This document shows positions 18,816 to 26,123 of a stretch of DNA of 58,786 nucleotides, one piece after another. A model generated the notes under the pieces. It saw only the letters and a program-made list of their open reading frames with translations. It ran no database searches and had not been told where the DNA came from. Every line of letters begins with the position of its first letter. The first letter of the stretch is position 1. The position numbers and the translations under genes are program-made. This DNA is from Stenotrophomonas_A sp002429615 (lineage in GTDB: Bacteria > Pseudomonadota > Gammaproteobacteria > Xanthomonadales > Xanthomonadaceae): the NCBI GenBank assembly GCA_031987425.1, contig DALZZL010000006.1:1-58786 (forward strand), written 5' to 3'.

Positions 18816-19538
18816 ATGAGCGAACCCCAACTCTCCGTCGTCGTCCCGGTGTTCAACGAGCGCGACAACGTCGCCCCGCTGGTCGGCGAGATCGTCGCCG
18901 CGCTGCGCGGCCAGGTGGACTTCGAGATCGTCTACGTCGACGACAACTCCCGGGATGACACCCTGGCGGTGCTGGAGTCGCTCAAGCTCACCCACCCGGA
19001 GCTGCGCGTGCTGCACCATGTGCAGCAGAGCGGGCAGAGCACGGCGGTGCGCAACGGCATCAAGGCGGCACGTGCGCCGTGGATCGCCACGCTGGATGGC
19101 GATGGCCAGAACGATCCGGCGGACATCCCGAAGATGCTGGCCGCGCGTGCGACCGCGCCGACCCAGGTCAAACTGTTTGCCGGCTGGCGGGTCAACCGGC
19201 AGGATTCCGGCTCCAAGCGCTGGGCCTCGAAGTGGGCCAACGCGATCCGCGCGCGCATGCTGCGCGACGACACGCCGGACACCGGCTGCGGCATCAAGCT
19301 GTTCGAGCGCGCCGCGTTCCTGGACCTGCCGTATTTCGATCACATGCACCGTTTCCTGCCCGCGCTGATGCAGCGTGCCGGCTGGAAGACCATCAGCGTG
19401 CCGGTCAATCACCGCCACCGTACTGCAGGCGTGTCCAAGTACAACAATCTCAACCGTGCGCTGGTCGGCATCCGCGACCTGCGCGGCGTGGCGTGGCTGA
19501 TCGCGCGCAGCCGCCGCACCGACGTGCAGGAGCGTTGA
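18816..19538 (+). CDS. Family 2 glycosyltransferase (DPM/ArnC-like, polyprenyl-phosphate glycosyltransferase)
   Basis: Inverting GT-A glycosyltransferase, 240 aa. SVVVPVFNERDNV opens the fold; YVDDNSRDDT and LDGDGQNDPADIPKM contain the nucleotide- and metal-binding acidic residues; MHRFLPALMQRAGWKTISVPVNHRHRTAGVSKYNNL is the acceptor-side helix and RxGxSKY-like motif of dolichol-phosphate mannosyltransferase relatives. It lacks the C-terminal membrane helices of ArnC. The adjoining LAB_N membrane protein starts one base after its stop, so a two-subunit, membrane-attached synthase is plausible. Between this gene and the epimerase lies a tandem ATGCCCGGGT repeat (about 18742-18765) that could fold into a weak hairpin. 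Confidence 0.88.
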   Translation: MSEPQLSVVVPVFNERDNVAPLVGEIVAALRGQVDFEIVYVDDNSRDDTLAVLESLKLTHPELRVLHHVQQSGQSTAVRNGIKAARAPWIATLDGDGQNDPADIPKMLAARATAPTQVKLFAGWRVNRQDSGSKRWASKWANAIRARMLRDDTPDTGCGIKLFERAAFLDLPYFDHMHRFLPALMQRAGWKTISVPVNHRHRTAGVSKYNNLNRALVGIRDLRGVAWLIARSRRTDVQER

Positions 19539-19539
19539 G

Positions 19540-19881
19540 ATGGAACTGCACTGGCTCGACCAGCCGCTGACGTGGCTGTACTGGACGGGGTTGCATGTCA
19601 CCGGCTGGAAGCTGATCGGCTATGTCGGCGCGTTGATGTTCGGCGGGCGCTGGCTGGTGCAGTTCGTGGCGTCCAAGCGTGCGGGCAAGCCGGTGATTCC
19701 GCGGTTGTTCTGGTACATGAGCGTGATCGGCAGCCTGATGACGCTGAGCTACTTCCTGTTCTCGGCCAAGCAGGACTCGGTGGGCGTGCTGCAGAACCTG
19801 TTCCCGGCGTTCACCGCGCTCTACAGCCTGTACCTGGACATCAAGCATCGCGGCTGGAAGCGGGATCGCGCGACGCATTGA
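19540..19881 (+). CDS. LAB_N (lipid-A-disaccharide-synthase N-terminal domain) membrane protein
   Basis: Small inner-membrane protein, 113 aa, with three to four helices: WLYWTGLHVTGWKLIGYVGALMF, RLFWYMSVIGSLMTLSYFLF and VLQNLFPAFTALYSLYLDIKH. The motif RWLVQFVASKRAGKPVIPRLFWYMS is the LAB_N signature, a domain found as a stand-alone protein beside polyprenyl-phosphate glycosyltransferases, or fused at the N-terminus of some LpxB proteins. It probably anchors or helps the adjacent glycosyltransferase present its lipid-linked sugar. Exact role not proven. Confidence 0.88.
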   Translation: MELHWLDQPLTWLYWTGLHVTGWKLIGYVGALMFGGRWLVQFVASKRAGKPVIPRLFWYMSVIGSLMTLSYFLFSAKQDSVGVLQNLFPAFTALYSLYLDIKHRGWKRDRATH

Positions 19882-19913
19882 GGGGCGCATGACGCCGCCC
19901 CTCCGTGGACCGT

Positions 19914-20000
19914 CCCTGTAGGAGCGGCTTCAGCCGCGACCGCGCGGGGTCAGTGCTCGGGAGAGTCCATCGGGTCGCGGCTGAAGCCGCTCCTACAGGG
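19914..20000. repeat. GTAG-headed palindromic repeat pair beside its transposase
   Basis: Inverted pair of the same REP unit with GTAG heads outward, extended by CCC/GGG at the ends (CCCTGTAGGAGC ... GCTCCTACAGGG). The spacer is about 30 bases. It lies 55 bases upstream of the RAYT gene, the standard arrangement of a REP doublet with its cognate transposase. Confidence 0.92.
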
Positions 20001-20055
20001 CTTTCGGAAGGTCGGATGCCCATACGCGCGGCAACGCCCGATATGTATCGATCGC

Positions 20056-20565
20056 ATGCATTTTCAAACTGCATGCATGGAAACCCAAAGACCTCCAAGC
20101 GGTCACCGCGCGCTGCGTCGCGGCCGTTACTCGGAACCCGGGCGCTTGTATCTCCTCACCGCCGTCACCGCGTATCGGCAACCGCTGTTCGCGGACTGGC
20201 GCTGTGCATGGGCAGCCAGCGCCACGCTCGGCGCGCCCGCGCATTGGCAGGACGCCCAGCTGTTGTGCTGGGTCTTGATGCCGGACCACTGGCACGGGCT
20301 CATCCGGCTGGACGACGGCGCCAACCTGTCGGCCTTGATGCGCTCGGCCAAGGGTGCATCGGCGCGTGCGGCCAATCTCGCCCGGGGGCGCGGTGGCGCG
20401 ATATGGGAGCCGGGCTACTGGGATCGCGCGCTGCGTCGCGATGAAGATGCCGCCACCGCTGCCCGCTATATCGTGCAGAACCCGGTGCGGGCGGGCATCG
20501 TGCGCCGCGCCGTCGATTACCCATACTGGGATGCGCTCTGGCTCGGTCACCGGTCCGCCGCCTGA
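20056..20565 (+). CDS. REP-associated tyrosine transposase (RAYT)
   Basis: Single-strand DNA nuclease of the Y1/IS200-like family that recognises and cleaves REP sequences, 169 aa. The HUH pair is visible in LMPDHWHGLI (His78, His80) and the catalytic tyrosine in AARYIVQNPVRAGIV (Tyr138); both are classic RAYT motifs. A second ATG at 20077 (METQRPPSGH) may be the true start, removing seven residues. It is a domesticated single-copy type with no flanking terminal inverted repeats of its own. The adjacent REP pair and four further pairs in this window carry the GTAG-hairpin unit it is expected to recognise. All key residues are intact, so it may be active. Confidence 0.93.
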   Translation: MHFQTACMETQRPPSGHRALRRGRYSEPGRLYLLTAVTAYRQPLFADWRCAWAASATLGAPAHWQDAQLLCWVLMPDHWHGLIRLDDGANLSALMRSAKGASARAANLARGRGGAIWEPGYWDRALRRDEDAATAARYIVQNPVRAGIVRRAVDYPYWDALWLGHRSAA

Positions 20566-20646
20566 CGCGGCAGGACTTTCGACCGATGAACCCCCGGCCG
20601 GACGCTGCCATCATCGGAGGCTTCCTTCCTCCCAGGCTGCCGTCCC

Positions 20647-22449
20647 GTGAAAACGACGCTCGTCTCCGCCCTGACCTTGTCCCTGCTGCTGGGCGCCGTC
20701 GCCCCCGTGCTGGCCGCGCCCGCCGCCCCGCCGGCCACCCTGGCCGCCGAGAGCAAGGCCGACGCGCAGTTCCGCGCGATCTACGAGAAGGAGTGGAAGT
20801 GGCGCCAGGCCGAGACCGGCCAGGCCGACGAGGACAGCGATACCACCGGCGACAACCCGCGCCTGCCCGACGTCTCCCCGGGCGCGCAGCAGGCCCGGCT
20901 CAAGGTGTGGGACGACGTGCTCGCCCAGCTCGACAAACTCGACGCCAGCAAGCTGTCCCCGGCCAACCAGGTCAACCTGGCCATCTATCGCCCGCAGGTC
21001 GACAACCTCGCCGCCGAGGTCCGCTTCAAGCTCTACGAGATGCCGTTCAACTCGGACAGCTCGTTCTGGTCCAACCTCGGCTTCATGGCGCAGCGACAGA
21101 TGCGCACGCCGGCCGAGCTGCGCGCCTACATCGCGCGCCTGAATGACGTGCCGCGCTATTTCGACCAGCAGACCGAGAACATGCGCGCCGGCCTGGCCCG
21201 TGGCTTCACCGTGCCGCAGGCCGTGCTCGCGGGCCGCGATGTCTCCATCGCCACCATCGCCGACGTCAAGGACCCCACCGAGTCCACCTTCTACGCACCG
21301 TTCAAGCAGCTGCCGTCGCAGATTCCCGCCGCCGAACAGGACAAGCTGCGTGCCGAGGCCAAGGCGGCGATCGCCGGCAAGCTGCTGCCGGCCTACGGCA
21401 AGCTGCTGACGTTCTTCCGCGAGGAATACACCCCGAAGGCCCGCACCACCCTGGCCGCCGAAGCGCTGCCGGACGGCAAGGCGTTCTACCAGCAGCAGAT
21501 CCGCGAATACACCACGCTGGACCTGAGCCCGGAGCAGATCCACCAGATCGGCCTGCAGGAAGTGGCGCGCATCCAGCAGCAGATGGACGCGATCATCAAG
21601 GAAGTCGGCTTCAAGGGTGACTTCGCCGCGTTCCTGCAGTTCCTGCGCACCGATCCGCAGTTCTACGCCAAGACCCCGCAGGAGCTGCTCGACCGCGCCG
21701 CATGGATCTCCAAGCGCGTGGACGGGCAGGTCGGCAAGTTCATCGGCACGCTGCCGCGTGGTCGCTTCACCATCAAGCCGGTGCCGCCGGATATCGCGCC
21801 GTTCTGGACTGCCGGCCGTGGCGGCGTCGGTACCTATTGGGTGAACACCTACAACCTGCCGTCGCGTCCGCTGTACAACCTGCCGGCACTGACCCTGCAC
21901 GAATCCTCGCCAGGCCATTCGCTGCAGGGCGCGTTGGCCGAGGAGCAGGGCGACCAGCCGGCGTTCCGCCGCGAGAACTACATCTCCGCCTATGGCGAGG
22001 GCTGGGCGCTGTACACCGAGAAGCTGGGCGACGAGATGGGCATCTACGAAACCCCTTACGAGGAATTCGGCAAGCTGACCTATGAAATGTGGCGTGCCTG
22101 CCGCCTGGTCATCGACACCGGCGTCCACCACTACGGCTGGAGCCGCGAGCAGGCGCTGGCCTACCTGCGCGACCGCACCGCGCTGAGCGAGCACGAAGTC
22201 ACCACCGAGGTCGACCGCTACATCTCCTGGCCGGCGCAGGCGCTGAGCTACAAGCTGGGCGAGATCACCATCGTCAAGCTGCGTGGCGAGGCCGAGCAGG
22301 CGCTGGGCGACCGCTTCGACGTGCGGACCTTCCACGATGCTGTGCTGCGCCAGGGTTCGGTGCCGCTGCCGGTGCTGGAGCAGCAGGTGCGGCAGTTCAT
22401 CGCCGACAGCAAGGCCGCGCCGGCGAAGGGCAAGGCGGCGAGCCACTGA
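20647..22449 (+). CDS. DUF885-family secreted metallopeptidase-like protein
   Basis: Exported protein of 600 aa. A signal peptide (MKTTLVSALTLSLLLGAVAP, cleavage near VLA-AP) precedes a long all-helical domain. The DUF885 hallmark HESxPGH occurs as LHESSPGHSLQGAL (His418, Glu419, His424), which together with the downstream NYISAYGEGWALYTEKLG Glu resembles a gluzincin-type zinc site; the family is therefore presumed to be carboxypeptidase- or aminopeptidase-like and periplasmic. Start is GTG at 20647. No operon partners. Substrate unknown. Confidence 0.9.
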   Translation: MKTTLVSALTLSLLLGAVAPVLAAPAAPPATLAAESKADAQFRAIYEKEWKWRQAETGQADEDSDTTGDNPRLPDVSPGAQQARLKVWDDVLAQLDKLDASKLSPANQVNLAIYRPQVDNLAAEVRFKLYEMPFNSDSSFWSNLGFMAQRQMRTPAELRAYIARLNDVPRYFDQQTENMRAGLARGFTVPQAVLAGRDVSIATIADVKDPTESTFYAPFKQLPSQIPAAEQDKLRAEAKAAIAGKLLPAYGKLLTFFREEYTPKARTTLAAEALPDGKAFYQQQIREYTTLDLSPEQIHQIGLQEVARIQQQMDAIIKEVGFKGDFAAFLQFLRTDPQFYAKTPQELLDRAAWISKRVDGQVGKFIGTLPRGRFTIKPVPPDIAPFWTAGRGGVGTYWVNTYNLPSRPLYNLPALTLHESSPGHSLQGALAEEQGDQPAFRRENYISAYGEGWALYTEKLGDEMGIYETPYEEFGKLTYEMWRACRLVIDTGVHHYGWSREQALAYLRDRTALSEHEVTTEVDRYISWPAQALSYKLGEITIVKLRGEAEQALGDRFDVRTFHDAVLRQGSVPLPVLEQQVRQFIADSKAAPAKGKAASH

Positions 22450-22480
22450 GCCGCGGCCCGGGCGGGGATGTGGATAACTC

Positions 22481-22509
22481 TTGCCACCCATCCCCAACCC
22501 GGGCATAAT
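22481..22509 (+). promoter_or_regulatory. Sigma-70 promoter of rpmB-rpmG
   Basis: TTGCCA (22481-22486) and CATAAT (22504-22509) separated by exactly 17 bases, expected transcription start near 22516. This is the best-matching promoter in the window and gives a leader of about 160 bases before rpmB. Confidence 0.75.
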
Positions 22510-22515
22510 GCGCGG

Positions 22516-22674
22516 CTCGCTGTGCCCGGTTCCACCGGCGTAGTGGCCGGAAGTACGTCCCCTGGCCTGCCTGAAACAGCGTAACTGTTTGATTCCCTTG
22601 ACGTGTGGTGGCGAAAGCCGCCGGGGCCGCCGTCTCCCGGGCTATGGGTGACCCAATACTTTTCGAGGTGCGCA
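22516..22674 (+). promoter_or_regulatory. Structured 5' leader of rpmB, candidate ribosomal-protein autoregulatory element
   Basis: Between the promoter and the rpmB ATG lie about 160 bases with several local hairpins. They include CCAC-CGGCGTA-GTGG near 22533-22547, AAACAG-CGTAA-CTGTTT (22574-22590), a GNRA-capped GGTGGC-GAAA-GCCGCC (22607-22622), and GGG-TGA-CCC near 22646-22654 shortly before the ribosome site. Long structured leaders often mediate feedback by ribosomal proteins. Identity unknown; this is a candidate only. Confidence 0.4.
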
Positions 22675-22911
22675 ATGTCCCGCGTATGCCAAGTTTCCGG
22701 CAAGCGTGTCCAGACGGGTAACAACGTCTCCCACGCCAACAACAAGACCCGCCGTCGTTTCCTGCCCAACCTGCACGAGCGCCGCTTCTGGGTGGCCAGC
22801 GAGAACCGCTGGGTCAAGCTTCGTGTTTCCGCGCACGCGCTGCGCACCATCGACAAGAACGGCATCGATGTCGTTCTGGCTGAGCTGCGTGCGCGCGGCG
22901 AAAAGGTCTGA
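22675..22911 (+). CDS. rpmB: 50S ribosomal protein L28
   Basis: Large-subunit protein, 78 aa, the usual proteobacterial length. It begins MSRVCQVSGKRVQTGNNVSHA and contains NKTRRRFLPNLHERRFW and VKLRVSAHALRTIDKNGID, all strongly conserved in L28. Two N-terminal region residues only partly retain the zinc-cysteine pattern, as usual in proteobacteria. It is cotranscribed with rpmG 13 bases downstream, the universal order. Confidence 0.97.
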   Translation: MSRVCQVSGKRVQTGNNVSHANNKTRRRFLPNLHERRFWVASENRWVKLRVSAHALRTIDKNGIDVVLAELRARGEKV

Positions 22912-22924
22912 GGAGTAAAGCATC

Positions 22925-23089
22925 ATGGCAGGCAAGCGTGACAAGGTCCGTATGATTTCCTCGGCCGGTACCGGCCACTTCTACACGACCGACAAGAACA
23001 AGAAGAACACTCCGAACAAGATGGAGTTCCTCAAGTACGATCCGGTCGTGCGCAAGCATGTGATGTACAAGGAAGGCAAGATCAAGTGA
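22925..23089 (+). CDS. rpmG: 50S ribosomal protein L33
   Basis: Large-subunit protein of 54 aa. The reading MAGKRDKVRMISSAGTGHFY, then TTDKNKKNTPNKMEFLKYDP and VVRKHVMYKEGKIK, is typical gamma-proteobacterial L33 without zinc cysteines. GAGGAGTAAAGCATC supplies the ribosome site. It is the second and last gene of the rpmB operon and is followed by a terminator. Confidence 0.97.
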   Translation: MAGKRDKVRMISSAGTGHFYTTDKNKKNTPNKMEFLKYDPVVRKHVMYKEGKIK

Positions 23090-23140
23090 TGCGAGCCGGG
23101 CGCCCCGAGCGCTCGACCGCCACCTGATCCGCGTTCCCGC

Positions 23141-23172
23141 GAAGCCCGCCCTCCGGCGGGCTTCGTCGTTTC
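23141..23172 (+). terminator. Rho-independent terminator of rpmB-rpmG
   Basis: Perfect 10-bp stem GAAGCCCGCC-CTCC-GGCGGGCTTC (23141-23164) followed by GTCGTTTCC. The T-run is short and interrupted. Confidence 0.8.
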
Positions 23173-23252
23173 CGGGGGCGATTCGCGCACGCCCGTGCCG
23201 CGCGCGGCGGCGCGCTTGCGGCAGAATCGATCCACGCTCCGGAGGATCGCGC

Positions 23253-24671
23253 ATGCTGCCCGAATGGTTGGAAGGCACCTGGCTGTTGGCCCTGGACTGG
23301 CTGATCCGGCTCGGCGCGTTGTGCTGGATTCCCGCCCGCACCACCCCGGGCGCGGCGCGCAGCTGGCTTCTGCTGGTCGGCTTCGTGCCGTTGCTGGGCC
23401 TGCCGCTGTACCTGCTGTTCGGCCATCCCTGGTTGTCGCGGCAACGCATCGCCCGCCAGGCCCAGGCCTCGCAGGTCATCCGTGAACAGCAGGCGCAGCT
23501 CACCGCACTGCGCTGGAGGCCCCAGGTCGATACCGCCAGCGACGAGATCGCGCCGCTGGTCGAGCGCCAGGGCGACTTCATGCCGACCCGCGGCAACGGC
23601 GTGGAACTGCTCGACGACTACCGCGCTTCGCTGGCCGCGCTGATCGCCGACATCGACGGCGCGCGCGAACGCGTGCACCTGCTGTATTACCTGATGTTCG
23701 ACGATGCGGTGGGCGAGGCCGTGGTCGAGGCGCTGCTGCGTGCCGCGGCGCGGGGCGTGCAGTGCCGCCTGTTGCTGGATGCGGTCGGCGCCAAGCGCGC
23801 GCTGCGCCGCTATCGCCGTCGCCTGCTCAAGGGGGGCGTGAACGTACAGGCGTTGTTGCCCGGTGGCCTGCGCTGGCGCCGCAGCGGGCGCATGGACCTG
23901 CGCAACCATCGCAAGATCGCGGTGATCGACAACCGCCTCGGCTACATCGGCTCGCAGAACCTGGCCGAGCCGGATTTCGTGCCCGGCCATCCCAACCGCG
24001 AACTCGTCGCGCGCGTGCGCGGCCCGGTGGTGAATCATCTGGAGGCGGTGTTCGCCAGCGACTGGTTCGTCGAGACCGGCGAACGCCTGGAAGTCATCGC
24101 CGACGCGCCCGGCGATGCCGGCGACGTCGCCACCCAGGTGCTGCCCAGTGGCCCCGCCTATCCCTACGAGAACGCGCGCGACGCGGTGAACGCGCTGATC
24201 CATCTCGCGCGGCGCAAGGTCGTGCTGGTCACGCCGTATTTCGTCCCGGACGAGGCCACGCTCAGCGCGCTGCGCATCGCCGCCGTGTCCGGCGTGGAGG
24301 TGCAGCTGATCCTGTCGGAGAGCAACAACCAGCGGCTCACCGCGTGGGCCCAGGAGGCCTACTACGACGAGCTGCTGCGCGCGGGGGTGAAGATTTCGCT
24401 GTATCGCCCGCATTTCCTGCACGCCAAGCACCTGAGCGTGGACGAGGACATCGCCGTGCTGGGGTCGATCAACCTCGACATCCGTTCCTTCGCGCTCAAC
24501 GCCGAGATCGGCCTGCTCTGCTACGACCGAGGCATCGTCGCGCAGCTGCGCCGGATCGAGCAGGACTACCTGTCCGACGCGCGCGCGCTGGCGCTGCCGG
24601 GCTGGCGCCAGCGCCCGACCTGGCGGCGCAGCCGCGAAGGCATCGCCCGGCTGGCCGATGCCTTGATGTAA
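23253..24671 (+). CDS. cls: Cardiolipin synthase (phospholipase D family)
   Basis: Makes cardiolipin from phosphatidylglycerol at the inner membrane, 472 aa. Two N-terminal membrane segments (WLLALDWLIRLGALCWIPA and SWLLLVGFVPLLGLPLYLLF) are followed by two phospholipase D motifs: NHRKIAVIDNRLGYIGSQN and HAKHLSVDEDIAVLGSIN, each the HxK(x)4D(x)6GSxN type. A ribosome site GGAGG precedes the ATG. It stands alone. Which Cls paralogue (A, B or C type) cannot be settled by eye; layout and length fit ClsA. Confidence 0.9.
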   Translation: MLPEWLEGTWLLALDWLIRLGALCWIPARTTPGAARSWLLLVGFVPLLGLPLYLLFGHPWLSRQRIARQAQASQVIREQQAQLTALRWRPQVDTASDEIAPLVERQGDFMPTRGNGVELLDDYRASLAALIADIDGARERVHLLYYLMFDDAVGEAVVEALLRAAARGVQCRLLLDAVGAKRALRRYRRRLLKGGVNVQALLPGGLRWRRSGRMDLRNHRKIAVIDNRLGYIGSQNLAEPDFVPGHPNRELVARVRGPVVNHLEAVFASDWFVETGERLEVIADAPGDAGDVATQVLPSGPAYPYENARDAVNALIHLARRKVVLVTPYFVPDEATLSALRIAAVSGVEVQLILSESNNQRLTAWAQEAYYDELLRAGVKISLYRPHFLHAKHLSVDEDIAVLGSINLDIRSFALNAEIGLLCYDRGIVAQLRRIEQDYLSDARALALPGWRQRPTWRRSREGIARLADALM

Positions 24672-24706
24672 CCGGACGCGCTGGGCGCTTGCCCTACAAT
24701 TGGCGG

Positions 24707-26089
24707 GTGAACATGCCGCCGTCCCCGCAGACCCATGACATCGCCGTGATCGGCGGCGGCGCCAGTGGGGTGATGGCGGTCATCCAGCTGTTGCGCCGGG
24801 CCACCGGGCCGTTGCGCATCGCGCTGGTCGAACCGCAGCCGACGCTGGCCGATGGCGTCGCCTACGCCACGCGCCGCCCGGAACACCTGCTCAACGTGCC
24901 CGCCGGCAAGATGAGCGCGTTCCCCGATCTGCCTGGTGACTTCGTCGACTACCTGCGTGCGTCGGGCGCGTTCGATCTTGCCGCCGAAGCGCTTGCGCCG
25001 TTGTATGTGTCGCGCCTGCACTACGGCGCCTACCTGCGTGAGCGGCTGGCGCAGGCCAGGGCTGGCAGTCCGGCGACGCTGGAGGTGTTCACGACCGCCG
25101 TCGATGGTCTGTCGCCGCAGCGCGAGAACCACCTGCTGCAGCTGCGAGATGGCAACCGCGTGGTTGCCGCGCACGTGGTGCTGGCGGTCGGCAACGCGCT
25201 GCGCCCGCTGCCGCTGCGTGGCGCCACCGCACTGGCCGCATCGCATCGCGCGGAGGCCTGGGATACCGAGGCCGTCGCCGCGATCCCGGCGGACGCGGGT
25301 GTGGCCATCGTCGGCTCAGGCCTGAGCATGGTCGATGCCGTCATCACCCTGGCCGAGCAGGCACATCGCGGCGCGATCCACGTGATCTCCCGCCATGGCC
25401 TGCTGCCGTTGCCGCATGCCGCTGCCGCACCGTTCGATTTCGATCCGACGCCGCTGCTGTCACTGCCATTGCGTGCGCGCATGCGCGCACTGCGCGAGGA
25501 GGTCGCACGCGCGCAGGCCCAGGGCCAGCCCTGGCAGGCGGTGATGGAGCGTATCCGCCCGCTGGGCCAGTCGTTGTGGCGCAGCCTGTCATGGCCGGAC
25601 CAGCAGCGCTTCCTGCGCCATGTCGTGCGTTACTGGGACGTCCATCGTCACCGCATCGACCCGCAGGTCCATGCGCGCCTGCAGGCGCTGCGCGACAACG
25701 GCCAGCTGCGCCTGCATCGTGCCCGGCTCGATGCGACCTGGGCGGCCGGCGCCTGCGCGCGCATCGAGGGCCGCGAACACGATGGTGCGCCGTTGCAGCT
25801 GGAGGTACAGCGCGTGATCAACGCCACCGGCGTGGAGATGCGGGTGCAGGCCATGCGCAATCCGCTGCTGCAGCAGCTGGTCGGTGAGGGATTGGCCGCG
25901 CGGGGGCCGCACGGTATCGGCCTGGACAGTGATGACGCCGGCCAGGTCCTGGACGCCGATGGCCACGCGGACCGGCGGCTGCACGTCATCGGCAGCCTGC
26001 GCATCGGCACGTTGTGGGAGAGCCTGGCGGTGCCGGAGCTGCGTGCGCAGGCGGCCGCGCTGGCGACGGCACTGCTCGCCACGCACTGA
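24707..26089 (+). CDS. FAD/NAD(P)-binding protein (NAD_binding_9 family)
   Basis: Flavoprotein-like, about 460 aa. The N-terminus IAVIGGGASGVMAVIQLL is the dinucleotide-binding motif; VAYATRRPEHLLNVPAGKMSAFPD and DFVDYLR are typical of the PF13454 family often annotated as FAD/NAD(P)-binding or hydroxyacylglutathione-hydrolase-like. A second nucleotide motif, VAIVGSGLSMVDAVITL, lies mid-protein, and VINATGVEMRVQ near the C-terminus matches the ATG motif. A GTG at 24707 is taken as start because TACAAT (24695-24700) ends six bases upstream, implying a leaderless message; ATG at 24713 is the alternative. Substrate unknown; relatives sit in siderophore and lipid-modification settings. Confidence 0.85.
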   Translation: MNMPPSPQTHDIAVIGGGASGVMAVIQLLRRATGPLRIALVEPQPTLADGVAYATRRPEHLLNVPAGKMSAFPDLPGDFVDYLRASGAFDLAAEALAPLYVSRLHYGAYLRERLAQARAGSPATLEVFTTAVDGLSPQRENHLLQLRDGNRVVAAHVVLAVGNALRPLPLRGATALAASHRAEAWDTEAVAAIPADAGVAIVGSGLSMVDAVITLAEQAHRGAIHVISRHGLLPLPHAAAAPFDFDPTPLLSLPLRARMRALREEVARAQAQGQPWQAVMERIRPLGQSLWRSLSWPDQQRFLRHVVRYWDVHRHRIDPQVHARLQALRDNGQLRLHRARLDATWAAGACARIEGREHDGAPLQLEVQRVINATGVEMRVQAMRNPLLQQLVGEGLAARGPHGIGLDSDDAGQVLDADGHADRRLHVIGSLRIGTLWESLAVPELRAQAAALATALLATH

Positions 26090-26123
26090 CACGCGAGCGG
26101 CGCCAAGCCGCTAAAATGTCGGG

